Shown here: piece by piece, positions 43,524 through 53,025 of the stretch
Position numbering within the stretch: the stretch's first letter is position 1
Layout: the number at the start of each line of letters is the position of its first letter
Source: JABMNT01 sp048262255
GTDB taxonomy: Bacteria; Pseudomonadota; Alphaproteobacteria; Rhodospirillales; Casp-alpha2
NCBI GenBank assembly: GCA_048262255.1
Contig: JBLXFH010000001.1
Coordinates: 1,178,001 to 1,242,000, forward strand
Direction: 5' to 3'
DNA: 64,000 nt
Translations under genes and position numbers: made by a program
Notes under the pieces: model-generated
Database searches by the model: none
Seen by the model: only the letters and a program-made list of their open reading frames with translations
What the model was told of the DNA's origin: nothing

Positions 43524-45113
43524 TCAGGCGCGACCGTTGCGCGACAGTTTATAGACCAGACTGTCCCGCAGTGCGTTATAAGACGCATCGATAATGTTGC
43601 CGGACACACCCACCGTCGACCAGTGATTGCCTTCCGCATCGGCGGACTCGATCATCACCCGCGTGATTGCGCGGGTTCCGTCGCCGGGGGTGAGGATGCG
43701 GACCTTGTAGTCGATAAGGCGGAGATCGGCGAGGCCTGGATATTTCGGTAACAGGACTTTGCGCAGCGCCGCATCCAACGCATTGACCGGGCCATTGCCC
43801 TCGGCCACCGCCATAAACGGCTCATCATCAACCACCAGCTTGACGGTCGCTTCCGAAAGCGTAATCAGTTCCGATTTGGCGTTCCAGCGGCGTTCGTCAA
43901 TAACCCGGAAACTGGTGCAGTTGAAATATTCCGGCACATCGCCCAGGGTGCGCAACGCCAGCAGCTCGAAGCTCGCTTCCGCCCCGTCATAGGCGTAACC
44001 GTTAAATTCCTGTTCCTTGACCAGTTCAACCAACCGACCGACCTTCGGGTTTTTGGGGTCGATCTCCAGGCCGATTTCGCGGAAGCGGGCCAGAATGTTG
44101 GAACGTCCCGACTGATCCGAAACAACAATATGGCGGTGGTTGCCGACCAGACCCGGATCGATATGCTCATAAGTCCGGGTGTCTTTTTCGATGGCCGAAA
44201 CATGCAGCCCACCCTTGTGAGCGAAAGCCGATTCCCCCACGTAAGGCGCGCTACGGTTCGGCGCCTGATTGAGGCGCTCATCAAGCATGCGCGAGACGTG
44301 GGTGAGCTTGCTCAGGTCTTCGGCTTTCAGGTTGGTCTCGAAACCCATTTTCAGAACAAGGGACGGGATCACGGAAATCAGATTGGCATTGCCACAGCGT
44401 TCGCCAAGGCCATTGAGCGTACCCTGCACCTGACGCGCCCCGGCCATGACGGCGGCCAGCGAATTGGCGACCGCATTGCCGGTATCGTTATGGGCGTGGA
44501 TGCCGACGTGAGAGCCAGGGATATGGGTGCAGACGGCGGTAACAATTTCGCTCACTTCATGGGGCAGGGTGCCGCCATTGGTATCGCACAGAACAACCCA
44601 GCGCGCGCCGTTGTCATAAGCCGCCTTCAGGCAGTTGATGGCAAATTCCGGATTGGATTTAAAGCCGTCGAAAAAATGTTCGGCATCATACATAACTTCG
44701 CCGGTCTTTGCCTTGGCGGCGATGACGCTGTCGGCGATCATCTCGATGTTTTCCTGATGCTCGATTTCAAGCGCCACATCCACATGGAAATCCCAGGCCT
44801 TGCCAACCATGCAAACGGCATCGGTCTTGACGTTGAGAATGGCGCTCAAACCGGGGTCGTTATCGGCGCTGCGGCCGGGGCGGCGGGTCATGCCAAAGGC
44901 GGTCAGGCGGGCGCGTTTGAGTTTGGGCGGGTTGTTGAAAAAGGCATCGTCCGTCGGGTTGGCACCGGGCCAGCCGCCTTCGATATAGTCAATGCCGATG
45001 TTGTCGAGCTCGCGGGCGATGAACTCTTTGTCAGCCGGGTTGAAATCAACACCCTGGGTTTGCGCGCCGTCGCGCAGGGTGGTGTCGAACAAATAGATGC
45101 GGTTATCGGTCAT
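43524..45113 (-). CDS. cimA: (R)-citramalate synthase
   Basis: 529 residues. Condenses pyruvate with acetyl-CoA to citramalate, opening the threonine-independent isoleucine pathway. DRE-TIM metallolyase: FDTTLRDGAQTQGVDF at the start with catalytic Arg and metal Asp, GIHAHNDTGNA with HxH metal ligands, GTLNGLGERCGN. The C-terminal LeuA-type allosteric domain (about 390-520) fits Ile feedback. CimA-type sequence (short N-terminus, FDTTLRDGAQ) separates it from LeuA. An Ile-rich leader peptide gene and hairpin lie upstream (45167-45232), so expression is probably attenuated by isoleucine. Confidence 0.93.
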   Translation of the reverse strand: MTDNRIYLFDTTLRDGAQTQGVDFNPADKEFIARELDNIGIDYIEGGWPGANPTDDAFFNNPPKLKRARLTAFGMTRRPGRSADNDPGLSAILNVKTDAVCMVGKAWDFHVDVALEIEHQENIEMIADSVIAAKAKTGEVMYDAEHFFDGFKSNPEFAINCLKAAYDNGARWVVLCDTNGGTLPHEVSEIVTAVCTHIPGSHVGIHAHNDTGNAVANSLAAVMAGARQVQGTLNGLGERCGNANLISVIPSLVLKMGFETNLKAEDLSKLTHVSRMLDERLNQAPNRSAPYVGESAFAHKGGLHVSAIEKDTRTYEHIDPGLVGNHRHIVVSDQSGRSNILARFREIGLEIDPKNPKVGRLVELVKEQEFNGYAYDGAEASFELLALRTLGDVPEYFNCTSFRVIDERRWNAKSELITLSEATVKLVVDDEPFMAVAEGNGPVNALDAALRKVLLPKYPGLADLRLIDYKVRILTPGDGTRAITRVMIESADAEGNHWSTVGVSGNIIDASYNALRDSLVYKLSRNGRA

Positions 45114-45182
45114 GAGAAATAAAATCCTTCAAAAAACAAAGTCAAAGTCGGCAGGTCTCCCGGTCTCTATGAAGAGGCCGGG
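45114..45182 (-). promoter_or_regulatory. Candidate attenuator hairpin in the cimA leader
   Basis: On the minus strand CCCGGCCTC and GAGACCGGG form a 9-bp stem (45174-45182 with 45159-45167, one G-U pair) around TTCATA; the leader peptide stop codon overlaps it. About 25 nt later comes TTTGTTTTTTG, then AAGGA before the cimA ATG. The layout fits a ribosome-mediated attenuator, though I do not see a strong terminator stem directly next to the T run. Confidence 0.55.
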
Positions 45183-45232
45183 TCGCTAATTCGCCGAATG
45201 ATCAATGTCGATATGAAGGCTGTGTTTTGCAT
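45167..45232 (-). CDS. Ile-rich leader peptide upstream of cimA
   Basis: A 21-codon frame starting ATG at 45232 (MQNTAF...) and ending TAG at 45167. Residues 7-16 read ISTLIIRRIS: four Ile codons (ATA, ATC, ATT, ATT) and one Leu in ten codons, placed 53 bp before cimA, in the same direction, with its stop inside a stable hairpin. This is what ribosome-mediated attenuation by isoleucine looks like. Too short for usual ORF finding. Found by reading the leader; not verified against other genomes. Confidence 0.7.
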   Translation of the reverse strand: MQNTAFISTLIIRRISDPASS

Positions 45233-45301
45233 AATCACGGATGATAGCCAACCCCGAGGATGCGTCAAGGCAACACATGACGCAAGGGATGCAAGGTCGC
45301 A

Positions 45302-47680
45302 TTATGGGCGCGGGAAAAAGTCGCTGCTGCCAATCTTGATTTTTGCCTGAAACTGGTCGGAAGGGATCGGTTTCGAGTAAAAATAACCCTGACCCACATG
45401 ACAGCCCAGCCCATGCAGAAACTCGCCCTGTTCGTGGGTTTCAATGCCTTCCGCCACAATATGCAGCCCCAGTTGCTGGGACATGCTGACAATGGCGCGG
45501 GCGATGGCGACGGCGTCCTTGTCGTCGGGCAGGTTCATCACAAAGGCCCGGTCGACTTTGATCGAATCGAGCGGAAAACGGGTCAGATAGCTGAGTGACG
45601 AATAGCCGGTGCCAAAGTCATCCATGGAAATGGTGATGCCTTGCTGTTTTAGTTCAATCAGCGTGCTGATTGTTTTTTCCGGGTTTTCAACCAGCATGCT
45701 TTCCGTCAGTTCAAGATCCAGCAGGTGTGGACTCAGGCCGGTCTCATCCAGGCAGGCTTGTACGTTTGCGCTCAAATCCCCACTCAAAAACTGCAAGGCC
45801 GACAGATTGACGCCCACCTGAATGGGTGAATGATCCAGCTTCATCCAGCGCGCGGCTTCCAGACAGGCATTGCGCAAGACCCAGTTGCCGATGGGAACGA
45901 TCAGGCCTGCCTGTTCGGCAACAGGGATAAACTCGGCTGGAGAGACGAAGCCGAGGGACGGGCTGTCCCAGCGCAAAAGCGCTTCCGCGCCGGTTACCAA
46001 ATGCGATTCAAGGTTCACCTTGGCCTGGTAAAACAGCTCGAACTCATCATTCTCAAGGGCACGCCGCAGACCCGCCTCCACTTCCATTCGTCGCTGGACG
46101 TCGGAGCTGAGTTCAGACGTGTAGAACTGATAGTTGGCACGGCCATTGCGTTTCGCATGGTGGATCGCCGTATCAACATTCTTGAGGAGCTCGCTAATGT
46201 TTACAGCACTTCCCGGATAAGGAACGACACCCAGACTGCCCGATGTAAAAATTTCCTTGCCTTCAACGTGAAACGGCTTGGCCAGCGCGGCCAGCATTTG
46301 TTTCGCAATATCCTCGATACTGGCATCATTTTGCACATCATCGAGAATCACGCTGAATTCGTCGCCGCCCAGATGCGCGACGGTATCCTTTTTGCTGACG
46401 CAGGACAGAAGCCGCTCCCCTGCGGTCTGAATGACCCGGTCTCCCGTCAGGTGGCCCATGGCGTCATTGATGTTCTTGAAGTTGTCGAGATCGACGAAGA
46501 GAACCGCTATTTTCACCAGGCCTTGATCGGCCCGGTGGATGGCATCTTGTAAACGCTCGTTGAACAGGGTGCGATTGGGCATTTTGGTGAGCGGGTCGGT
46601 CGTCGCCATTTCCCGTAATTTTTTTTCATTGAGTTGGCGTTCCGTAATATCATGAAGCGCACCAATGAACAGCTGGCGTCCGGCGGCCTTCAGGGTGCTG
46701 ATTGCGATTTCCAGCGGAAACAGTGTTCCGTCGCGCCGTCTGGCCTCAAACTCCCGGCGGTTGCTGATGGCGGGTGCCTCGCCCGTTAACAGGTTTTTGA
46801 AGATAAAATCATTGGAACTGTTTTTTTCAGCTTCGGGTAGCAAGGTTGAAATATTCTTGCCAATGAGTTCACCGGATTTGTAACCAAATATTTGCTCTGC
46901 CGCCGGATTGACGGTCTCGATGGCGCCGGTTTGATCCATCGTGATGATACCGTCAACGATGGTGTCCATGATTTTACGTAAATGCTCTTCACGGGCCGCG
47001 AGCTGGCTAACAGCACGGTTGCGTTCGCTGACATCGCGGGCAATGAGCATAATAGATGTGGAGTTTTGTTTGTCGTCGTCTTCTTCATAGGGGATCGCAG
47101 CCAATTCCACATCCACCTCAAAGCCGTCATTGCGCCGGAGTTTCAAGGGGACACGGGTTTGCTTATCAACCAGTTTCCCAATATTTTCATTTAACAGATG
47201 TCGGAAATCGGGATGCACAAAATCTATGAATTTTCGATTGATCAGGGTGTCTATCGGCCACAAGCCGAGCATACTTGCCCCTGCCGGATTGATCATTTGA
47301 ATCTGCCCGTCCCGACAGATGCTGATCAGGTCAGGCGCCAGTTCAATAATGTGACGAAAGTCTTTCTCGGATTTTTCGAGTTTCTGGAAGCGCCGCCGGT
47401 CCATGATGGCGTTCATGATTTCAAGCATGGAACGCCCGGAGTTGCAGATATCTTCTGCGTAAGCCCGATATTGAGGGTTATCAATGGGCCCCAGAATTTG
47501 CTGATCCATCATATCCGCAAAACCAATGATCGAGTTTAATGGCGTGCGCAGGTCGTGACTAAGGGCTTCCAGCAAGGCTTGGTTCGCGTTGTTTGCAGCT
47601 TCAAGCTCGGCTTGCGCATCCTCTAGGAGTTGCTCAATCGTCGTCGGTTTGTCCACAGATTTATTCACAGCTTTATTCAT
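45302..47680 (-). CDS. Multidomain c-di-GMP protein: HisKA-like, PAS, GGDEF, EAL
   Basis: 792 residues. N-terminus has a HisKA-type segment LLEALSHDLRTPLNSIIGFA (His42) but no HATPase follows. Then two PAS domains (about 105-225 and 230-350), a GGDEF domain with intact HLGGDEFSVIL near 435, and an EAL domain with GAEALLRWDS near 560 and DDFGTGYSSLSYL near 690. Both catalytic signatures are complete, so it can be cyclase, phosphodiesterase or GTP-regulated phosphodiesterase. The orphan HisKA segment may only dimerise. c-di-GMP proteins are frequent in this window (HD-GYP at 48564, EAL at 55852). No membrane helices seen. Confidence 0.92.
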   Translation of the reverse strand: MNKAVNKSVDKPTTIEQLLEDAQAELEAANNANQALLEALSHDLRTPLNSIIGFADMMDQQILGPIDNPQYRAYAEDICNSGRSMLEIMNAIMDRRRFQKLEKSEKDFRHIIELAPDLISICRDGQIQMINPAGASMLGLWPIDTLINRKFIDFVHPDFRHLLNENIGKLVDKQTRVPLKLRRNDGFEVDVELAAIPYEEDDDKQNSTSIMLIARDVSERNRAVSQLAAREEHLRKIMDTIVDGIITMDQTGAIETVNPAAEQIFGYKSGELIGKNISTLLPEAEKNSSNDFIFKNLLTGEAPAISNRREFEARRRDGTLFPLEIAISTLKAAGRQLFIGALHDITERQLNEKKLREMATTDPLTKMPNRTLFNERLQDAIHRADQGLVKIAVLFVDLDNFKNINDAMGHLTGDRVIQTAGERLLSCVSKKDTVAHLGGDEFSVILDDVQNDASIEDIAKQMLAALAKPFHVEGKEIFTSGSLGVVPYPGSAVNISELLKNVDTAIHHAKRNGRANYQFYTSELSSDVQRRMEVEAGLRRALENDEFELFYQAKVNLESHLVTGAEALLRWDSPSLGFVSPAEFIPVAEQAGLIVPIGNWVLRNACLEAARWMKLDHSPIQVGVNLSALQFLSGDLSANVQACLDETGLSPHLLDLELTESMLVENPEKTISTLIELKQQGITISMDDFGTGYSSLSYLTRFPLDSIKVDRAFVMNLPDDKDAVAIARAIVSMSQQLGLHIVAEGIETHEQGEFLHGLGCHVGQGYFYSKPIPSDQFQAKIKIGSSDFFPRP

Positions 47681-47900
47681 GTCAGCGAAGCTTATCTCTG
47701 CAGCTATTACTATGCAATGGATTGATGTAAATTGATAACTGACAAAATCAGCTGCTTAAAGGCGTTATGAAGGTGTGCTCTTGTTCGTATCACCAGCAAA
47801 TCAGCAGAGAATGTAAGGGGCGAAGCGCGCCCTAGAACCGTTAGGGGCCAATTCCTGACGAATTTATTTTTTCTGTTTCAAAGTCATGTTAGTTTAACTC

Positions 47901-48512
47901 ATGTCCGGTTTCATTGTTCTTTTGACCAGTCCTGAAGAAGGCCCGTTTCTGAAAGCCAAATTGTTACAGGAACTGCCGGAATTAGCCGTTGAAACGGTTT
48001 CTGACGAACAAGCACTCCGGCAAGCCCGTCAAAACAACGATCATCGTAACGGGGATCTTCTGCGGCTCATTGCCTTTTGTACGGACGTTATCGTCCCCGC
48101 AGATCTTTTGGGCGGATTTACCTGCGGTGCCTATAATTTTCATCCCGGCCCACCTGCCTATCCAGGTGCTCATGCAGCAAGTTTTGCGATTTATGAACAA
48201 GCCACGACATTTGGCGTCACAGCCCATGAGATGCTAGAAATGGTGGATGCCGGGGTCATTGTTGGGGTTGAAGAATTTGCCATCCCAATGGATGTGCGAT
48301 TTCTCGATCTGGAAGTGCTGACCTATCAATATCTGCTGGGCCTGTTTGACCGGCTGCTCCCGCAACTGTGCAATTTACAACAGCCCTTACCCAGCTTGGA
48401 TATCAGATGGGGGGAAAACAAACGCACCAAGCAGGATTTTTCAAAGATGCGAAGGGTCACCCACGATATGAGCGAAAACGAGATCCGGTTACGCTGGCGG
48501 GCCTTTGGTTAG
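47901..48512 (+). CDS. Formyltransferase-domain protein
   Basis: 203 residues. Matches the N-terminal catalytic domain of formyltetrahydrofolate-dependent transferases: YNFHPGPPAYPGAH contains the catalytic Asn79 and His81, and MVDAGVIVG the Asp116, giving the full N-H-D triad. It lacks the C-terminal tRNA-binding domain of Fmt and is shorter than ArnA's or PurN, so it may formylate a sugar nucleotide, amino acid or small amine. Only ~60 residues follow the triad. It stands alone between two leftward signalling genes. Confidence 0.8.
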   Translation: MSGFIVLLTSPEEGPFLKAKLLQELPELAVETVSDEQALRQARQNNDHRNGDLLRLIAFCTDVIVPADLLGGFTCGAYNFHPGPPAYPGAHAASFAIYEQATTFGVTAHEMLEMVDAGVIVGVEEFAIPMDVRFLDLEVLTYQYLLGLFDRLLPQLCNLQQPLPSLDIRWGENKRTKQDFSKMRRVTHDMSENEIRLRWRAFG

Positions 48513-48563
48513 AACTGTGCAAGTTGGATAGCGATGGCTTTGGGAGGATGCGTTGACGATGTG

Positions 48564-49673
48564 TCAGGCATGCTGGAGGTCGGCTTCCCGGTCCATGATC
48601 ATGGCGATAAAGCGGTCGAGAAAGTGCGGTTCCAGATGCCCCCCTGACATGGAACCCATGATTTCCACGGTTTTTTCCGTCGAAAACGGCGGTTTGTAGC
48701 TGCGTTTATCGGTCAAACCGGAATAGACGTCTGCAATCGCGCAAATGGCTGACAAATCATCCACTTCCGCGCCTTTCAGACCACGCGGATAACCGGTTCC
48801 ATCAATTTTCTCATGGTGACGCCCGGCAACCTGGATGATTTCCTTAGGCACATCAAAGGATTCGGCCAAAATCTGCTCGGAAATACTGGGGTGTTCCTGC
48901 ATGATCTTCCAAGCATCTGCGTCAAGTTTTCCGGGGAAATTGAGAATATCGATGGGCGTGTCCCGTTTGCCGACGTCATGAAAAAGGCCCGCCTGCGACA
49001 ACAATTGCAAGTCTGTATCCTTGAGGCCGAGCATGACGCCAAACAGGGTCATGAAGGATGAAACCTTTAAGGCATGGACAAAGGTATAGCTGTCATGGCT
49101 TTTCAGGACTTCCAGGATGTCCCAGATTTCGCCGGATTGGGTGGCGGCCGCAATGGCCTGGCCACTTTCCTGCATGATCTCTTTACTGAGCTTTTCGCCA
49201 GAACCACCGCGCGAAAAATGTTTTCCGAAAAGGGATTTGGTTACACGCAGGAGTTTTTGCTGGTTGGGGTTGAGGGTTGCCCAGGATTTTTCACTATGAG
49301 CTTCGCGGAACTGGCTTATGGTTTCAACAAAACTGCCAATTGAAAAAGGTGCTGGCATAATAACGTCAACCAGGCTTCTGTCCGCTTTATCGATATCGGT
49401 TCCGGAGCCATGCTCCATCACCAAAAGGATTTTCGCTTTTTCGGTTTGCGGAGAGTTCCGCACGGTATGGGCAACGCTTGTCCAGGAACCTTCAAGCACC
49501 TGATCGGAAATGACGGCAACCCCGAAGGTTTTTGAATTCAGAAGCTCCGATAGGTCATAAGCGTCCCAGGCCTGGCTTATATGCAGATCCGTTTGGCTGA
49601 GGGCTTGCTGCATGAGCTTGCCATTGGGTTCTGGTTCAACGGCCAACAGGGTCGCGTTTGAATGGTCCGACAT
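48564..49673 (-). CDS. HD-GYP domain protein with degenerate receiver-like N-terminus
   Basis: 369 residues. HD-GYP phosphodiesterases hydrolyse c-di-GMP. The HD part is LFHDVGKRDTPIDILN (about 230-245); the GYP part is GRHHEKIDGTGYPRGL, with DVYSGLTDKRSYK and the late HLEPHFLDRF. The first ~125 residues have a receiver-like alternation (ATLLAVEPEPNGKLM; VAVISDQVLEGSW) but lack a clear phospho-Asp in a DxP context, so phosphorylation is doubtful. Monocistronic as far as visible. Confidence 0.9.
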   Translation of the reverse strand: MSDHSNATLLAVEPEPNGKLMQQALSQTDLHISQAWDAYDLSELLNSKTFGVAVISDQVLEGSWTSVAHTVRNSPQTEKAKILLVMEHGSGTDIDKADRSLVDVIMPAPFSIGSFVETISQFREAHSEKSWATLNPNQQKLLRVTKSLFGKHFSRGGSGEKLSKEIMQESGQAIAAATQSGEIWDILEVLKSHDSYTFVHALKVSSFMTLFGVMLGLKDTDLQLLSQAGLFHDVGKRDTPIDILNFPGKLDADAWKIMQEHPSISEQILAESFDVPKEIIQVAGRHHEKIDGTGYPRGLKGAEVDDLSAICAIADVYSGLTDKRSYKPPFSTEKTVEIMGSMSGGHLEPHFLDRFIAMIMDREADLQHA

Positions 49674-49835
49674 TTAGAAAGTACTCCGGCTGTTTTTTTC
49701 GGTGCACACAAAGGCGCGCCCCAAGGTTGCGTAAGTAGTCCAAGAAATATCGATAACGAGATACCACGTCTAATCAAGTGTCCCTATGGAATAAAGAAAG
49801 AAAACATAAAGTGAACAAATTATTGAATGCCTGTT

Positions 49836-51227
49836 TTATCCACGTCGCCATGTGGTGCCTTGCGTACTGTCTTCAAGAACAATGCCTTGTGCGGCCAGTT
49901 CATCGCGGATCCGGTCGGACTCTGAAAAGTTCTTGTTGGCGCGGGCTTCAATCCGCGTTTGGATCAGGCCTTCAATTTCGTTATCCGACAATCCTGCGCC
50001 GGTATTTGAGGCGGGTTGCCATTTAAACCAGTCTTCGGGGTCCTGCTGGAGAAGGCCAAGTATCCTAGCACCACGGCGAAGCTTCGTTTGGCGCTGAAAA
50101 GTATTGTTATCGGTTGCGCGGTTGAGCTCTCGGGTCTGTCTATGTAGTTCGGTAATAGCAGCAGGAGTATTGAGGTCATCGGATAGGATGCTTCCTATTT
50201 CTGAATCCATCAAATCTTCTATGTTAGATTCAAATTCATCGTATACCATTCCGCGAAGCGCACCATAAAACCCATCCAATTCCTTTTTCGCTTCGCGCAG
50301 CCCCTCCTTGGTGAAATCCAGCGGTTGGCGGTAATGGGTTTTCAGCAGGGCGAGACGAATGGCTTCACCGGGGAATTCTTCCAGCAAATCATGCACCGTA
50401 TAGAAATTGCCCAATGACTTGGACATCTTCTCGCCTTCGCTCATCAGGTAACCGTTGTGCATCCAGTATTTGGCGAAGGTGTTGGGGCCATGGGCACACA
50501 ACGACTGGGCAATTTCGTTTTCGTGATGCGGGAAAATCAAATCCAGTCCGCCGCCATGAATATCGAAGCTTTCACCCAGATGCGCGTGGCTCATGGCGGA
50601 GCATTCGATATGCCAGCCGGGCCGCCCCAAACCCCAGGGGCTGTCCCATCCGGGTTGATCGGCGTTGGACGGTTTCCACAGGACAAAGTCCTGCGGATCA
50701 CGTTTATAAGGCGCGATATCCACCCGCGCGCCGGCGACAATCTCGCGCTTGTCGAGTTTCGATAAACGCCCGTAATCGGGCATGGAGGGAACACTGAACA
50801 GAACATGGCTGCTGTCGGCATAGGCGTGGTTTTTGTCGATCAGCCCTTTAATCATGTCGATCATGGCGTTTATATGCTGGGTGGCACGCGGTTCAACATC
50901 CGGCGGCAATGCGCCCAGCGCCGCCATGTCCTGATGGAAAATGTCCGTCGTGCGCTGTGTAATTTCGCCGATGGTTTGCCCCGATTCCAGAGCCCGGGCG
51001 TTAATCTTGTCATCCACATCCGTAATATTGCGCACATAGGTGACCTGCGGATAAAGGCTTCTCAACAGGCGCGCCAAAACGTCAAAAACGACAACCGGGC
51101 GGGCATTGCCAATATGGGCATAATCATAAACCGTTGGTCCACAGACATACATGCGGATATGCGCCGGATCGATAGGAACAAACTCGGTTTTTGTGCGGCT
51201 CAGGGTGTCGTAAATTTTTAAAGTCAT
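49836..51227 (-). CDS. cysS: Cysteinyl-tRNA synthetase
   Basis: 463 residues, class I. Charges tRNA-Cys. CGPTVYDYAHIGNARP contains the zinc Cys and HIGH-type motif (HIGN); GLGRPGWHIECSAMS has further zinc ligands; GEKMSKSLGNF is the KMSKS loop. Normal length. Adjacent to nadE in the same direction with a 15-bp gap. Long frames on the opposite strand are shadows. Confidence 0.97.
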   Translation of the reverse strand: MTLKIYDTLSRTKTEFVPIDPAHIRMYVCGPTVYDYAHIGNARPVVVFDVLARLLRSLYPQVTYVRNITDVDDKINARALESGQTIGEITQRTTDIFHQDMAALGALPPDVEPRATQHINAMIDMIKGLIDKNHAYADSSHVLFSVPSMPDYGRLSKLDKREIVAGARVDIAPYKRDPQDFVLWKPSNADQPGWDSPWGLGRPGWHIECSAMSHAHLGESFDIHGGGLDLIFPHHENEIAQSLCAHGPNTFAKYWMHNGYLMSEGEKMSKSLGNFYTVHDLLEEFPGEAIRLALLKTHYRQPLDFTKEGLREAKKELDGFYGALRGMVYDEFESNIEDLMDSEIGSILSDDLNTPAAITELHRQTRELNRATDNNTFQRQTKLRRGARILGLLQQDPEDWFKWQPASNTGAGLSDNEIEGLIQTRIEARANKNFSESDRIRDELAAQGIVLEDSTQGTTWRRG

Positions 51228-51242
51228 GAAATGTAACCGTAA

Positions 51243-52907
51243 TCAGATATGGCTGCGGAACCCGTTGGTGATTGGATAACGGCGGTCCCGACCAAAGGCC
51301 CGACGGGTTAATTTAACTCCGGGAGGTGCCTGCCGGCGTTTGTATTCGGCCAAATCGAGCATGCGCCAGATACGGCGGACGGTTTCCGGATCAAAGCCGC
51401 GGGCCGCGACATCGGCGACGGAAAGTTCGTCTTCAATAAGCGCTTCAAGGATGCCGTCCAGAATGTCATAGGGTGGCAGCGTGTCCTGATCGGTCTGGTC
51501 GGGCTTTAATTCCGCCGAAGGCGGTTTGGTGATAATCCGTTCCGGGATCACCCGGCCATCGGGCCCGAGAGCATCGACCGGGTGATGCTGATTGCGCCAA
51601 TGGCACAAGTCAAAAACATCCGTCTTGTAGACATCCTTCAAGACAGAATAGCCGCCACACATATCACCATAGAGGGTCGCGTAACCGACCGACATTTCCG
51701 ATTTATTGCCGGTGGTCAGAACCATATGGCCCAGTTTGTTGGACAATGCCATGAGCAGATTGCCACGGGTCCGCGACTGAATGTTTTCTTCAGTGGTGTC
51801 TTCGCCGAGGCCTTCGAACAGCGGCGCCAGCATTTGATCGAAAGCCGCCATGGCGGGTTTGATGTTCACTTCATCCAGCCGGACGCCCAACAGCCCAGCA
51901 CAGGCCGCTGCATCCTCAAGGCTTTCCAGCGATGTATAGGGCGAGGGCATCATCACACAATGAACGTTTTCGGCGCCGATGGCATCGACAGCCACAGCTG
52001 CCGAAATGGCGCTATCGACCCCGCCGGACAAACCCAGCACAACCCCTTTGAAGCGGTTTTTACGTACATAATCACGCAATCCAAGAACCATGGCCTGATA
52101 GGTGCTCTGAAGGAGTGTTTCAGTTTTGATAATTGTCGTTTCCGCACATTGCCAGCCGTCGTCGGCGCGGGTCCAATCAGTAATCATCATGTCAGTTTGC
52201 CAGGGATGCGCACGTGCCCTGAGGCTGCAATCGGCACCCAGCACGAACGAGGCGCCATCAAAAACCAGTTCATCCTGACCGCCCACAAGATTGACGTAGA
52301 CCAGAGGCAAGCCGGTTTCGGTGACACGCCCCACCGCATAATTCAGGCGTTCATCCAGTTTGTCAGATTCGAAGGGAGACCCATTGATCACGACAAGAAT
52401 TTCGGCGCCGGATTCCTGCAGGCATTCCGCCACATCTGCAGACCACATATCCTCGCAGACCATAATCCCGAGCCGGACATCCCGGAAAGAGACGGGACCC
52501 GGCAGCGGGCCGGGTTCAAACACGCGTTTTTCGTCAAAAACCCCGTAATTGGGCAACATGGCTTTCAGCCGGAGCGAGGCGATTTCACCACCATCAAGCA
52601 GCAGAGCTGCATTATGGAGGCCGCTATCCAGGAGCCATGGGGCGCCCATCAGAATTGCCGGTCCCCCGTCGGCGGTCTCAAGGGCAAACGCTTCCACTTG
52701 GGCCTTAACGGCTTCCTGAAATGCCCGTTTGAGCACCAGATCTTCCGGCGGGTAGCCGCTGGCTGTCAGTTCGCCGCAAACCAGCAAATCCGCACCGGCA
52801 TCGGCGGCATTTTTGCGGGCGACCCGTATTTTTTCGATATTACCCGTAATGTCACCAACAGTCGGGTTGACTTGTGCCAGGGCGATAGAAAGTTTTTTCG
52901 TCATCAT
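51243..52907 (-). CDS. nadE: Glutamine-dependent NAD+ synthetase
   Basis: 554 residues. Nitrilase-like glutaminase domain with catalytic Glu in CGELTASGYP, Lys near LPNYGVFDEKR and Cys in GIMVCEDMWS, then the synthetase domain with P-loop VLGLSGGVDSA and VLTTGNKSEMSVGY. Makes NAD+ from deamido-NAD+. The glutaminase-fused form is the usual one in Alphaproteobacteria. MM start: the second Met (52904) is also possible. Overlapping 449-codon plus-strand frame is a shadow. Confidence 0.96.
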   Translation of the reverse strand: MMTKKLSIALAQVNPTVGDITGNIEKIRVARKNAADAGADLLVCGELTASGYPPEDLVLKRAFQEAVKAQVEAFALETADGGPAILMGAPWLLDSGLHNAALLLDGGEIASLRLKAMLPNYGVFDEKRVFEPGPLPGPVSFRDVRLGIMVCEDMWSADVAECLQESGAEILVVINGSPFESDKLDERLNYAVGRVTETGLPLVYVNLVGGQDELVFDGASFVLGADCSLRARAHPWQTDMMITDWTRADDGWQCAETTIIKTETLLQSTYQAMVLGLRDYVRKNRFKGVVLGLSGGVDSAISAAVAVDAIGAENVHCVMMPSPYTSLESLEDAAACAGLLGVRLDEVNIKPAMAAFDQMLAPLFEGLGEDTTEENIQSRTRGNLLMALSNKLGHMVLTTGNKSEMSVGYATLYGDMCGGYSVLKDVYKTDVFDLCHWRNQHHPVDALGPDGRVIPERIITKPPSAELKPDQTDQDTLPPYDILDGILEALIEDELSVADVAARGFDPETVRRIWRMLDLAEYKRRQAPPGVKLTRRAFGRDRRYPITNGFRSHI

Positions 52908-53025
52908 GTCGGTTTAGACGGGCGTTGGTAGGCTGTCAACGCCGGGATTCGTATGAATATTATTATATGCCCGACCGATCAATCAACTGGTATTGTCAAA
53001 TTGAATTCAGTATCCTCATTCGATT

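Noticed and set aside
44130..45122. 330-codon plus-strand frame over cimA
   Set aside because: Antisense shadow of cimA with no recognisable motif.
51582..52931. 449-codon plus-strand frame over nadE
   Set aside because: Antisense shadow caused by codon bias; nadE on the other strand has all catalytic motifs and the shadow has no recognisable domain or start signal.
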